Positions 31,146-43,048 of a stretch of DNA of 64,000 nucleotides are shown here, piece after piece; positions within the stretch are counted from its first letter, which is position 1; each line of letters starts with the position of its first letter. This DNA is from Meles meles (taxonomy: Eukaryota; Chordata; Mammalia; Carnivora; Mustelidae): positions 24,403,501 to 24,467,500 of the forward strand of contig NC_060074.1 of the NCBI RefSeq assembly GCF_922984935.1. Reading direction: 5' to 3'. A model generated the notes under the pieces. That model was given only the letters and a program-made list of their open reading frames with translations. It was not told the origin of the DNA and did not search any database. A program made the translations under genes and the position numbers.

Positions 31146-34100
31146 AATTAGTAAATAAAACAAGTATCTTGGTTAGATCAATCCAGTTTCCTTATGGATG
31201 AGGTGAGAGACATATTTAACACCTTTTAAGGAAGGATTTATTTGAAAATAGTTACTACCAACATTCAAAGTGACTCAAACCATTTGGAGAAATGTAAGCT
31301 CACTAACAAAAAAAATGAATTCAATTAAGGCTAGTAGGTCATAAGGATATGCAAAATAAATGAATTGCTGTGCAATTTGCTATGATCAAGCATTATATTT
31401 CCTTAACCAATTCCTGAATCTGGCACATACCTTTTCTTCGGTGAAATTGTACACTGCTTTGAATAATGACCATATAGGTAGGTATTGTGACTCTTCATAG
31501 GGTTCAATATAAAGACAGTAAAGAGACTGAACTCCTTCAGTGCATAAAAATTGCAAAAGACCGTCTGTATTTTTAGGTGCACAGAAGAGTCATAAAGACA
31601 TAGAATTTGCTTTATGCTTTACGAGACTCCTGGGAGGAATCAGGACCCCCATTTAGGTCAGGATACTATTTGTAAAACTGGAAATATTTGTATCCTGGAA
31701 GACATCCAGGATTTTCCTGACCTCATACAAAATACCTGGAAACCTAGTTGCTGAGAAAACTTCATCTTAACAATTAAACCACAAATGAATATTCATAAAT
31801 TTATGTAAACTTGGCTGTGATAACACTGAGAAGTGTAATATCAGACTAGTGTTAAAACAACACAGTCTTGCAGTCTTGTTCACTGGCTATTTAAGCAATT
31901 CAGTGCATTGACAATTTGAAGGAGGCAGTGGTAAGACCTATAGTCTTTCTCTCTGAATAGAACTGTGTAGACAAGGTACTAAACTTTAAAAAAAAAGCTG
32001 TTAAATTTCAATGATGACATTTCTGGATTGGAGGATAAGGGAAATGGACTTTAGTGATTTGGAAGAAAGAATTGTGTCAGTGATGCTGAGACGCTTTCAT
32101 ACTGTTCTATGGTGTGATAGCTTGATATCAACATACATATGGGCTATGTGATTTTTGAGGTTTAAGGTGTTTATACTATGGGTAAATTTATTATACCGAC
32201 TGTTGCATTGACCTACTGTTTTTGCTTGCATGTCTGTTTGAGATCTCAGGACTGTTTCATCATTTAGTTCATTGGTCAATTTATTCATTCCTTCATTCCT
32301 TCTTATTCTTTTAACTGTCATTTACTGATTTCCTTTTATTTTTAGTCACTAAAAATAATGTGACATGATGTTCCAAGAGTTCGTGGTGTTATAAAGGAGG
32401 AAGACAGCTGAAACGATATGCAGTGAAACTACTAGAACGATAGGCAAAACTTTGAGAAAAGAGGAGAAGAATAAATGAAACAAGAGAGAAAAGAGGAAAC
32501 GATTACTTTTGCATATGGAATTTGATAAGTCAAAAAGAGAGACGTCATTAGAGATTATTCCATTTGAGCAGAATCTTACATGATGAATATTATCACTCCA
32601 GTTATTGAAGAATAAAGCCCTAGTAGGCAAGAAGACATCATTACTCTGTTGTTTAGAATAATAATCGGTACTTATTCCAGAGTTTGGATCCTTAGGAACT
32701 AACTTTGGGAATAATGAGTCATGTAGGCTAATTTTAATTTATTGTCCCTCTTGACTCCATTGCAACCATTTCTGCAACCATGTGAAGAACTTCTACCAAG
32801 CATGATCTTATATCACTTGCAATCCCTTGACTAGTGTGGATTTCTCTTATATTCTATCATGTATCATAATTAGTACTGAACTAATTCTAAATGTTATTCT
32901 AATTCTAAATGTAATTTTAAGTGTTATTCTAAATTATAAGTTCCTGTGTTACCTTTTCCTCCCACAGACAGCACCTGGTACATGGTAGTCTTTTGAGTAA
33001 GATAGTCTGGGTGTAACTTCATAGGCAGTACAGAGGATAGGAATTGGAATACAGAGATCAATATAATGAATTGTGTGACCCTGTGTATGGGAATTTGATC
33101 TAAAAGGAAAAAAAAATTGAGTCCCCAAATAATACTAAGTACATTATGGAATCACACTTGTCAAAGCACATAGATTAACATAACAATGATTCTATAGCAA
33201 GATTTTCTAAATTTAAATTTGTGAACATTTTTTGAGTTTAACTATTGAACTAAATAAACAAGCAAACTTTACTTCCTTAGAAAATACAGAGCTTACATTG
33301 GCATTTAAGGATCTATGAAGTTTTTAATGCCTCTTTATTTACATTTTTTAGTTAAAAAATTCAAAATTAGTTCAGTGATATAAACTATGATATTGAATTA
33401 TTTTGTAAGTAAATTAATCTGTTTGATTACAACATTGTAGTGGGAAAGGAGGAAAATACAGATGTGTGTTTTGGCTTCTAGATAATTGTTACTAGAACAG
33501 GGAATAGCTATGCTTCTTTGGGTACCGGTATCTTCTGTGAAGAATCTCATAAATTCTTCTATTCAGGTAGTTTATGGGAATATTTTAGATTTCCTATGTA
33601 TCAATCATGTCAGTATGAAAAGATTTTATATTGATTATTTAATTCTTGTTTCTTACTGCACTTGCTCAAAAACTCTGTTATACAATAATGTTGATAGTTA
33701 CCACTATAAACTCCCAGATTTTAATGGAAATGATTTTAAGATTTTGTTGTTTACAGTAATTTCTTTTAATTATGGTAAACAATTTTTTATCATGTTTAAG
33801 TCATTTTTGCCTATTTCTATTTTTATAAAGATAATGTGGAGAATGCATCTAGTTAACATGAGTGTTATTATTTTCTTGGGTGGTTAATTATTTGTTTGGA
33901 TTGACTTTTACCCCTGTTTTATTTGTTCTGCTGGAAACCTTTTCTTTTTCTTAGTTTTTGTTTTTGTTTTTGGTAACACTTGGAGATCAGGAATTTAGCA
34001 AGAATATATCTAACGTTATAATTTTTCTAATTTTTATGCCTCTATTGCTAATCATTTCAACCTCGAGACTCCATTCTTTTTAAGCAAGTAGAATTTTTTT

Positions 34101-34560
34101 TTTTTTGTCTTTTAATTATTACCTCTCCTGCAACTCTTGTTTTGTTTTGTTTTGTTTCCTGAAATCCAGTGATTCACAAGTTAGTTTTTCTGGGTTTAAC
34201 CCTTGAGTCTTGCATTTTTTCCTTTATGATAATCCATCTCTTAGTATCTTTGGTTTATGCCTTCAGATATTTCTTCCACTTACTATTTCAGATCATTAAT
34301 ATGATTCTCAGTTGTGACCATCATTTAATTCATTTGCTGAAACTTTTTGCTTCTAATTTTTATTTTAGTTCCAGAAACAGTCTTTTGTATGGCACTTCTG
34401 TCTATTTAAAAGAAACTCAGAATATGGTTTTCCATATGAACAATGGCAACAACAAAAGTTATATTTGACTTCTGCTCACTTCATATATGCAGACCAACTC
34501 TAGATATTCCTAGGAATGAAATGTCAATAATAAAATCTTAATAATTTTAGTAAATTTTAT
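31146..34560. other. Mostly unique AT-rich stretch
   Basis: A likely L2 piece lies near 32700-33005 (CAGCACCTGGTACATGGTAG). A local repeat of ATTCTAAATG units lies at 32880-32925. 33900-34470 has an antisense-L1-like feel without firm landmarks. The 133-codon frame at 33486-33887 and the 99-codon frame at 34169-34468 are hydrophobic by composition (TTT/ATT-rich codons) and are not supported as genes. Confidence 0.4.
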
Positions 34561-34564
34561 TTTA

Positions 34565-35530
34565 TTTTTTTATTTTAGTTGAGATTTAAAGGAAATTTAT
34601 CTCTTAAAACTTGGGGAGAAGGGGCACCTGGTTAAGTGTCTGACTCTTGATTTTGGCTGCTCAGGTCATGATCTGAGAGTCATGAGATTGAGCCCCATGT
34701 CGGGCTCTGCCGTGGGCATGGAACCTGCTTGAAATTCTCTCTTCCCCTCTAGCCTCTTTCTCTCGAACCAAACCAAACCAAATGAAAAAACACAAAAACT
34801 TGGGAGGGAGGTAAGAATTTATTAAACAGGACATAAAAAGAACTGACTATAAAATAGAAGGTTGGTAAATTTGATTATGTTAGAATTAGTAACTTTTGAT
34901 CTGTAAAAAATACCTTAAAGAAATTAAAAGATAAATTTTAGATTGAGAGAAGACATTTTATTACATACAACCAAGCATTAAATATTATGTATATAAAAAT
35001 AAATCCTGTAAATCAATAAAAAAGCACAAATGACTCAACAGAAAAATGGGCATAAATCATGAATAGCTCTTTATGGAAGTGGTAATATATCTTAGCAATA
35101 AACATATGAAGAGATTTTTAGGCTCGGTAGTGATCAGAAGTTACATGTCATATTATAATGAGTTCTATTTTACATCTATTTTACTGGGAAAAAAAATAAA
35201 AAGCTCAATTATACCAAGTGATTAAGAGGACGTGAGTCTTCAGGGTCTCTTCTACATTGTTTCTTTAAACATAAATTGGTTCAGATGCTTTGGAAAACAG
35301 TTTAATATTGTGTGTAGTGTTCCTTACCTTATGATGAAGTAATTCTGGTTAGATATCCAAGGGAAAATCTTTTCTGTGTACACTGGAGACAGGTAAAATG
35401 ATGTTCAGAGCAGTTGTCTTCATAAAAGCAAATATATGGAAGCAAATCAAATGTGTCCATAGCAGGAGGGAGGCTGAATATAGTGGAATAGACTCTTCTA
35501 AAGTAATAAAATAAATAAACTAAAATAGTT
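34565..35530 (+). mobile_element. Old L1 ORF2 3' region, interrupted by SINE
   Basis: Degraded sense L1: TGAGAGAAGACATTTTATTAC, GACTCAACAGAAAAATGGGC, CATATGAAGAGATTTTTAGG, GGAAAACAGTTTAATATTG, then TCATAAAAGCAAATATATGGAAGC. These match the order of the L1 ORF2 C-terminal half. No reading frame survives. Confidence 0.7.
34606..34812 (+). mobile_element. Can-SINE, older form
   Basis: Body about 34623-34795, head GGGGCACCTGGTTAAGTG (A-box shortened), distal GGAACCTGCTTGAAATTCTC, tail (AACCA)n. The flanks AAAACTTGGGGAGAAGG and AAAACTTGGGAGGGAGG are an eroded duplication. Confidence 0.9.
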
Positions 35531-36238
35531 TGATGGTTAATATCATGTGTCAGTTTGACTGGGCTAAATCATGCCCAGATAGCTGGTAAAACATTATTTC
35601 CAGATTTTTCCATGAGTGTGTTTCTGAAACTGATTGGCATTTGAATTGATAGATCAAGTAAAGAAGATGGCCTTCATCTCTGTAGGTGGGCATCATCCAG
35701 TCCACTGAAGGCTTAAATAGAACAAAAGTGTGGAGGAAGGGCAAATTTGATCTCTCTGCTTGAGCTGAGACATGAATATTCTCCTGTCCTCATACATTAG
35801 TCCTTCTGGTTCTTGGACCTTCAGAATTGCACAGGAATTTACACATTGTCCCTCTTTTCCCACCATTATCAGACCTTTGGACTGGGACTGGGACTTACAC
35901 CATTGGCTCCCCTAATTCTCAGGCTATCCTACTCAGAGTGAACTATAACACTGGCTTGCCAGATTCCCAGTTTTCAGACAATAGATTGTGGGACTCCACA
36001 GCCTCCATAATCACATGAGCCAATTCCTATAATAAATCTCCTTTTATGTATATCTATGTATGTCCTGTTGGTTCTGGGGAACCCTGACTAATAAAAATGG
36101 TATACAACAGTATGCATAAATCCTTGTTGTAACAACCTGATTATTAAACACAATATAATTTAAATTAAAATAAATTTTTATTAAGAAATATAGATGACCA
36201 CTACTAAGCCTAAAAATCTCTTCATATGTTTATTGCTA
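35093..36238. repeat. 44-bp inverted repeat spanning an LTR-like element
   Basis: 35093-35136 (TAGCAATAAACATATGAAGA onward) and 36195-36238 are reverse complements with 3 mismatches in 44, all transitions; the last 28 bp are perfect. Homology stops abruptly at both ends. The first arm is old L1 sequence. The second lies beyond the LTR-like repeat. Confidence 0.9.
35531..36093 (+). mobile_element. LTR-like interspersed repeat (ERVL-type suspected)
   Basis: About 560 bp. Starts TGATGGTTAATATCATGTGTC, contains ACTGGGCTAAATCATGCCCA, TTGATCTCTCTGCTTGAGCTG, GACTGGGACTGGGACTTACACC and GAGCCAATTCCTATAATAAATC, and ends GGGGAACCCTGACTAAT. This is a common placental-mammal repeat that I recognise but cannot name securely. 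AATAAA at 36034-36039 would be its polyadenylation signal. Confidence 0.65.
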
Positions 36239-38960
36239 AATGAAAAGGAAAGAAAAGGAATGGCAAACATAGGCTTTAAAAAGGTTATTTTCTTGGAAAC
36301 AGGAAGAGAGAGAATGGGATGAAGGAAGACCACATAAATAGATAAGAATAATTGTCGAGATAAGAATAATTTGCATTGTGTATGGTGGTTTCTCAGTTGC
36401 TAATTAGAGTACTCAAAGAGATGAATGAATAAATAAAAACAGAGGGCCAGGCCTGGGTCAGTTATGAAAGTGTCCCTCTTTAAGGCATATAGTACACCAA
36501 ATTTTGTATACCATGGTGTGGAAAAAAAGCTGCTATTTCTTTACTCCAGAGTGTTATTTTTCTAGAGACCATTTTTCTGCTTTGTTTTGAGCCTTTGTTG
36601 GGAGTGTGCTGCTACTTTGGTCCATTTGTTTAGGACTCGGGTTCAGCTGCTGGTGTGCCTTATTGGCAGTCATCCTTAGAGTAGTGAATGGTGCTTTGGC
36701 TCTGGTCCTTTGAGTCTTTGTTTTAGCAATGGGCAAACTGAGAGTCCTTCATTGAAGCCCCAGAAGAAAAGCATCTCTTCTCACGAGCCCCCTTGTAGTC
36801 TCCTAGCCTCTGTCAGGTATCTAACCTTAGAGCTCCTTGTTAAGCTCTGTAAACCAGCCAGACAAGACATATTAATGAAACATCATGACACCCCTCCCAA
36901 CTCTGAGGATTGCCAGGACCTGCTTCAGCCGAATCCAGTCAGCCCTGAATGGTACAAGTCATGCCTCAAGTATCTTTATCAAAACCAAAAGAGAGCTGAA
37001 GCCTCAGTTGCCTCCTCTAATTTATCTCTCCCTTTGGCCACAATAGCTTCTTGGCTCATAGGGAGAAGGTGTGTTATACTTAAGGGAGAAGAGAAGCTAG
37101 GAGATATAGCAGTTGCTATTTGCCCAGAAAGATCTATTCTCTGAAAAGATTCCTTTAGTTTGGCTACAGTTTTCATTTTCGTAAGATTACCAGGTCAAAA
37201 TTACAGAAATTTTCTCTTTTACCTATTTATCTATCCATTCACTCATTCATTAATCATTTTTATTCTCCTTCATTTGCCGGACCTGAATATTTTTCCTTTC
37301 AGATTTTGTAAAATTAAGGAAAGAAAAAGCTCCAGGAATAGCAGACAGTTTTAACATTTACAGCTGGCAGAGCAGGTTTCAGAATAATCTAACTTTGTGA
37401 ATGACTACAAAGGGTGTTAATTAAGTAGCAGGTGTTTTATCACCTATGTCTATTTGAAAAAAAAAAAAAAGCAGCACAGATGTAGAAAGCTTAAGTACAT
37501 CTATAGTTTGTATAACAAAACTCTATATTCATTGGGTTCCATCTGTCACACTAACCTCAAACTACACTTAGTGCCAGCCAATTAACAACTTGATTAAGGT
37601 ATAGACCACCTGCAGCTTCAGCAATGTAATGAATTTACTAACTTTTACATAAACTCTCTGTAACACCAAGATTAAAACAGCATGGAGAAAAGGGGAAAAA
37701 TTCACACTTCAGCTTTGGTATGCTCACAAATGCATGCACACATTTACTAAGTCATGCATATTAGTTGTTTCATCTTTGCTTCTCTTCCTTCTATCAGACA
37801 TGGGATATTTGGTTGAAGACCTTTCTGCCTCACCTAAGCCCACAAATTATAGGCAGAAAAAAAATTACATCCTCTTCCTCAACTCAAATTTGAAAAGCCC
37901 AGGGAAGTATTCCTGATTTGCTTAGCTCAGGTCATATGCTATTCTGAATGGGATGGGGTACCCTGGTTGACCCAGTTTAGATGGTTGTCTAATCCTGTGG
38001 CCAGAATAACAGAAGCCCACCATAATTTTGTGGGAGGAGCAGATGGCCAAAATATTTTTGGGTTCAGAAAAATAACATAGATGAGCAATATATGATAATT
38101 GATGCATGCATGTTAGATGTACAAAGTAAATTCTCAGTCTTCATTTTTCTTGATAAAATTTGTGTTGTCACTTAGAAGCTGTGAAGTAGATTTTCTTTTC
38201 CTACTAAGAAACAGTGACCGCCCATTAGAGAAAATTAAGATATCAGTAAAATATTTTTAAGCAGAAAAGTGACATTTTGAATAGTGAGTTTCATTACACC
38301 TTACCTAGTAGCAGCTTGCAGAATTGATTGGAGAGAGGAAAGCTGGAAAAATAAGATCATTTGGATGAAATGTTATAATGGGAGAATAGTTAAGAGTAGA
38401 AGGATAGGTCTGTGATTCTAGAGAAAGGTTCACAATCAGTGGGGAGGTAGATGATGACTATTCTATTCATTTTGCCTCAGTGGTTGTAATAGTTATAAAT
38501 GGATTTCTCTCGATTCAGCATGGAAAGTCATGCTCCTTTAGGATAAGAAATATCAAGAAGAGTGCTGGAAAATGGAAAAGAGAATAGCAAAGTAAACTAG
38601 AGTAAAAATATATTTGATTTTGTACAGCTCATTTTATTAAGAAGCTCACTGCAGAATTAGTCATTCAGGATGAGAAAAGAGAGTCATTCACTTATTCAGG
38701 ACTCACCATCAGAGTGAATTCTTATTAATAGGGCCCAGAGACTGTCGTGACCCTAAATATTATCATTCCATGCTCATCCTTCTATAAAGAGGAAGAAAAG
38801 GAAGTCCCTAAGCTTTATTATATTCTAATTTCTGGGGAGAGACTCAGTTTTTAGTTTAATATATTTCATGTCTAGTAAAAGTTGACTTTAAAAAATCTTT
38901 TATTTACCTTGAAATCATGTTTGGATAAATGTAAAAGACCAATAAATAGCCCCTGAAATG
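36239..38960. other. Repeat-poor stretch
   Basis: No landmark of a known element. The 36550-37150 part is GC-richer than its surroundings and carries a 144-codon frame (36710-37144) with no recognisable domain, no upstream splice context and an overlapping antisense frame. It could be an eroded LTR or pseudogene, but I cannot show either. An A-run at 37457-37470 has no element attached. Confidence 0.4.
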
Positions 38961-38964
38961 TAAA

Positions 38965-39590
38965 GGAATAAAGGATTTTGTAACAGGGATTTGACCAGAT
39001 ACAATTTGTGGAGTTAATTAAATAATCTCTGTAAGTCTGTTGTTTCAGCATCTGATGTTGATGAACTTGGGAGTTTTCAGGGCAGGCAGTTGAGAAGGAA
39101 AGATGGATGGAAATTGAGGGAGAACAAAGACAAGATGGAACACATGGGTGGGAGCTGGAACCCATGAGGATGGACAAAACATGTGTCAGTTTTCATTGCC
39201 CCCAGCCTTAATGATGTGGATGTCCTGCGAGAGAATCTGGCACCCTTTATCTCAGAGCTAACCATATACCTGACTCAGAAACTGAAGAAGGATCCAAAGG
39301 AAGTTGGAGCAGCTGTGTGGTTTGCTAACTATGACAAATTGATGAGCAGGTAGATTGAAGACATTGTGTATGTCATCATACACAATGTCCTTTGCAGGTA
39401 GGACCTGCAAAGGTCCCTAGTGACCCTGCCCTTAAATTCAGAGGGTAAGAATTGATATGACTGGAGCTTTTCTTCTGTCCTCAAAATCTTAGAGGAAAAA
39501 AATACATCTTGTGGTCCATCCTAATGGGAAGTATATAGAGAAGAGAACTTAGGAAACAGTTCAACTTGCACCAGTTGACATATTATAAAA
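38965..39590 (+). repeat. Interspersed repeat, copy A
   Basis: Shares with 43085-43690 the order GGATTTGACCA, TCTCTGTAAG, CAGGGCAGGC, CCCCAGCCTTAATGATGTGG, CTGAAGAAGGATCCA and a terminal GGAAACAGTTCAACTTG-like zone. Probably one ancient LTR-type family; the name is unknown to me. It contains a pair of perfect hairpins (39360-39412). The antisense frames at 38872-39265 lie over it and are not genes. Confidence 0.6.
39360..39412. repeat. Two abutting perfect hairpins
   Basis: GACATTGTGTATG at 39360-39372 pairs perfectly with CATACACAATGTC at 39377-39389 over a 4-base loop. Directly after it, CTTTGCAGGT at 39390-39399 pairs perfectly with ACCTGCAAAG at 39403-39412 over a 3-base loop. A third overlapping stem, GGACC/GGTCC, lies at 39401-39416. 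Confidence 0.95.
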
Positions 39591-39873
39591 CCCCTAGAGT
39601 TTATGGTTTTCTTTTTTTTTAACTTATTTAAAAAACTTATTAAATACTGTCAGCGTAACAGTATTCATTGTTTTTGCATCACACCCAGTGCTCCATGCAG
39701 TACGTGCCCTCCCTATTACCCACCACCTGGTTCCTCAACCTCCCACCCCCCCCGCCCCTTCAAAACCCTCTGGTTGTTTTTCAGTGTACATAGTCTCTCA
39801 TGGTTCATCTCCCCTTCCAGTTTCCCTCAACTCCCTTCTCCTCTCCATCTCCCCATGTCCTCCATGTTCTTTG

Positions 39874-40374
39874 TTATGCTCCACAAATAAGTGAGACCAT
39901 ATGATACTTGACTCTCTCTGCTTGACTTATTTCGCTCAGCATAATCTCTTCCAGTCCCGTCCATGTTGCTACAAAAGTTGGGTATTCATCCTTTCTGATG
40001 GGGGCATAATACTCCATCGTGTATATGGACCACATCTTCCTTATCCGTTCGTCCGTTGAAAGGCATCTTGGTTCTTTCCACAGTTTGGCGACCATGGCCA
40101 TTGCTGCAATAAACATTGGGGTACAGATGGCTCTTCTTTTCACTATATCTGTATCTTTGGGGTAAATACCCAGCAGTGCAATTGCAGGGTCATAGGGAAG
40201 CTCTATTTTTAATTTCTTGAGGAATCTCCACACTGTTCTCCAAAGTGGCTGCACCAACATGCATTCCCACCAACAGTGGAAGAGGGTTCCCCTTTCTCCA
40301 TATCCTCTCCAACACACGTTGTTTCCTGTCTTGCTAATTTTGGCCATTCTAACTGGTGTAAAGTGGTATCTCAA
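39874..40374 (-). pseudogene. L1 ORF2p C-terminal remnant, 166 codons
   Basis: Open over the last part of ORF2p. Landmarks are MRYHFTPVRMAKI, WRGYGERGTLFHCWWEC (the C-terminal Cys/His zone), KKLKIELPYDPAIALLGIYP, MWSIYTMEYYAPIRKDEYP and SEISQAERVKYHMVSL. Well preserved, so this is a fairly young L1, but it is severed from the reverse transcriptase by the inversion. Confidence 0.9.
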
Positions 40375-40559
40375 TGTGGTTTTAATTTGAATCTCCCTGA
40401 TGGCTAGTGATGATGAACATTTTTTTCATGTGTCTGATAGCCATTTGTATGTCTTCGTTGGAGAAGTGTCTGTTCATATCTTCTGCCCATTTTTTGATAT
40501 GATTATCTGTTTTGTGTGTGTTGAGTTTGAGGAGTTCTTTATAGATCCTGGATATCAAC

Positions 40560-41725
40560 TATACACTAACAATGAAAATACAGAAAGGGAAATTAGAGCA
40601 TCGATTCCATTTACTATAGCACCAAGAACCATAAGATACCTGGGAATAAACCTAACCAAAGAGGTAAAGGAACTGTACTCGAGGAACTACAGAACACTCA
40701 TGAAAGAAATTGAAGAAGACACAAAAAGATGGAAGACCATTCCATGCTCTTGGATTGGAAGAATAAACATTGTTAAAATGTCTATACTGCCTAGAGCAAT
40801 CTATACTTTTTTTAAAAAATATTTTATTTATTTATTTGACAGAGAGAGATCACAAGTAGATAGAGAGGCAGGCAGAGAGAGAGAGAGGGAAGCAGGCTCC
40901 CTGCTGAGCAGAGAGCCCGATGTGGGACTCGATCCCAGGACCCTGAGATCATGACCTGAGCCGAAGGCAGCGGCTTAACCCACAGAGACACCCAGGCGCC
41001 CCAAGAGCAATCTATACTTTTAATGCCATTCCAATCAAAATTCCACTGGTATTTTTTAAAGAGCTGGAGCAAATAATCCTAAAATTTGTATGGAATCAGA
41101 AGAGACCCCGAATTGCTAAGGAAATGTTGAAAAACAAAAACAAAACTGGCGCCATCACGTTGCCCGATTTCAAACTTTACTACAAAGCTGTGATCACCAA
41201 GACAGCATGGTACTGGCATAAAAACAGACACATAGGCCAGTGGAACAGAGTGGAGAGCCCAGATATGGACCCTCAACTCTATGGTCAAATAATCTTCGAC
41301 AAAACAGGAAAAAGTATACAATGGAAAAAAGACAGTCTCTTCAATAAATGGTGCTAGGAAAACTGGACAGCTATATGTAGAAGAATGAAACTCGACCATT
41401 CTCTTACACCGTACGCAAAGATAAACTCAAAATGGATAAAAGACCTCAATGTGAGACAGGAATCCATCAGAATCCTAGAGGAGAACAGTAGGCATTAATA
41501 GGCAGTAACCTTTTTGATATCAGCCACAGCAACTTCTTTCAAGATATGTCTCCAAAGGCAAAGGAAACAAAAGCGAAAATGAACTTTTGGGATTTCATCA
41601 AGATCAAAAGCTTCTACACAGCAAAGGAAACAGTCAATAAAACAAAAAGGCAACCCATGGAATGGGAGAAGATATTTGCAAATGACAGTACAGACAAAAG
41701 GTTGATATCCAGAATCTATAAAGAA
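40560..41725 (+). pseudogene. Inverted L1 ORF2 middle segment
   Basis: Sense-strand ORF2 from the post-RT region: SIPFTIAPRTIRYLGINLTK, ELYSRNYRTLMKEIEEDTKR, then after the SINE a KNKTGAITLPDFKLYYKAV segment (41124-41357), WNRVESPDMDPQLYGQIIFD, and PKAKETKAKMNFWDFIKIKS (41546-41743). A 12-bp-scale repeat near 41485-41510 (AGGCATTAATAGGCAGTAAC) and stops break the frame. Confidence 0.9.
40793..41021 (-). mobile_element. Can-SINE with 18-bp duplication
   Basis: Body 40811-41003 inside the inverted ORF2 segment. Perfect flanks AGAGCAATCTATACTTTT at 40793-40810 and 41004-41021. Few mutations relative to the other copies and many CpG sites kept (GAGCCCGATG, GACTCGATCC, GAGCCGAAGGCAGCGGC), which suggests one of the youngest SINEs here. 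Confidence 0.97.
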
Positions 41726-41889
41726 TTTATAGTTTTCAACTAAAAATCTTTATATATTTTAAAGCCATACTACTCTACAAATAAAGTTGTTTTTGCCTAA
41801 TATGAATATATGACAGAACTTTCCTGCCTTTTAACTGAACATAGGCTCTTTCCCCAGAACAGTGTACAATCCCATTTTTTTTTTCATAT

Positions 41890-42271
41890 TTAAATTTTTT
41901 ATTATTCATTTATTTATTTTGGGGTGGGGGGTAAGAATCTGTAAGTTCTAGTCTCCTCACAGAATTCTACTAGGCAGTACAGGGTGGCCGGCCGTGGTCG
42001 CCATGGTGCACTGAGTTAGGTCTTCAGCCTCATTCATCTTGCAGCTGAACGCTTTTAACTCTCGTCTCTCTCGATTTCTCCCAGCCCTGGGAACCACTTT
42101 TCTAGGCTTCTGAGTTGGACTTCTTTTTTTTTTTTAATTTATTCCACATATAAGTGATGGTGGGCAGTACATCTCTCTCTGGTGTATTTCACTTAGTGTA
42201 ATGCCCTCCAGCTTCAACCGTCTTGTTGAAAATCACAAGATTTCCTTCGTGTCTGAATATAAATACCATTT
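41890..42271 (-). mobile_element. Old L1 3' UTR and ORF2 end
   Basis: Antisense ancient L1: GTCGCCATGGTGCACTGAGTTAG, CAGCCTCATTCATCTTGCAGCTGA, TCCACATATAAGTGATGG, TATTTCACTTAGTGTAATGCCCTCCAGC and TTGTTGAAAATCACAAGATTTCC. It has an unexpected CpG cluster (GGCCGGCCGTGGTCGCC, 41988-42004) for so old a piece. Confidence 0.7.
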
Positions 42272-43048
42272 TTTAAAGGAAAAAAAGTTCTTGTTTAGTT
42301 GATTCATACTACCCTTTGATATCCTGTAACATAAATAGCAAGATATATATTTTGTTACTATGATTAACAGAATGTGTGTTAGACAATAGTTTAATGGGAA
42401 GAAAGAATATTTGTTTCATACACATACTCACATGTATAGACAGCCTTCATTCAAATTAAAATAAGGAAGAAAAACTTAGCAATTATGGCTTTGTAGTTAT
42501 AATTTCTGAGTTGATCATGTGGTTCTAGCAGATATTTCCATTCTCCTCCTTTCACTATCTATTCCATTTTCCCAGCTGTCCCCTATAAGGTCACTACCTC
42601 AGGTGAGGCCATTAAAGTTCTTCAGGAAAGGCAAGACTAGCTTTACCAGGCTCAAGTAGAAGGGATGCATCTGCTGGCAAAGCACACTGGACAGAATTTG
42701 AATTCAGTGTTTCTATTCCATCCAAGTTTGCTATATGACCTATCTTAATTTTCAGGGTCTGATTCCTTTCCGTTGAACGCCCTAACTTTAACAAAAATGT
42801 CTGAGACTTTGGGAATTCAGTCCATTTTGTCATTAGTCATTGTGATTAGACTTTGGATTTGGTTTCAAATCGATCAAACTTGAGGTTGCAGGAGATACGT
42901 ATTTCTTTTAGGGCAGGCCTAGATTTTCAGGTCCCTTATGTTAACTTCATCTAGAAATTTAAAGCTCTGGAACCATTTTCCTTTGATACTTACCAAATAT
43001 TGTATCAGTTAGAAGCAAAATGACTGCAGGTTGCATGCATGTGAATGC
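42272..43048. other. Unique sequence
   Basis: No recognised element; no credible coding frame. Confidence 0.35.

Larger units (their letters stand above)
39596..41737 (-). mobile_element. L1 with 5' inversion (twin priming)
   Basis: Flanks AGAGTTTATGGTTTTC (39596-39611) and AGAATTTATAGTTTTC (41722-41737) are the target duplication. 39612-40559 is L1 in antisense (poly(T), type A 3' UTR, ORF2 C-terminus). 40560-41725 is the adjoining upstream ORF2 in the opposite orientation. A 25-bp piece of ORF2 is present in both segments (40535-40559 and 41701-41725, one mismatch). A SINE lies in the inverted part. Confidence 0.95.

Noticed and set aside
33486..33887. 133-codon open frame as a membrane protein
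   Set aside because: Hydrophobicity comes from T-rich DNA (Phe, Ile, Leu codons). No start context, family match or neighbouring exon.
36710..37144. 144-codon open frame as a gene
   Set aside because: No recognisable domain, no splice or promoter context, and an overlapping antisense frame of similar quality. Length is within chance for a slightly GC-richer segment.
39190..39360. Processed pseudogene exon
   Set aside because: The protein-like stretch is shared with the second repeat copy at 43085-43690, so it is part of an interspersed repeat.
41985..42006. CpG island promoter
   Set aside because: Only about 20 bp of CpG-rich sequence within an old L1; far too short and isolated.
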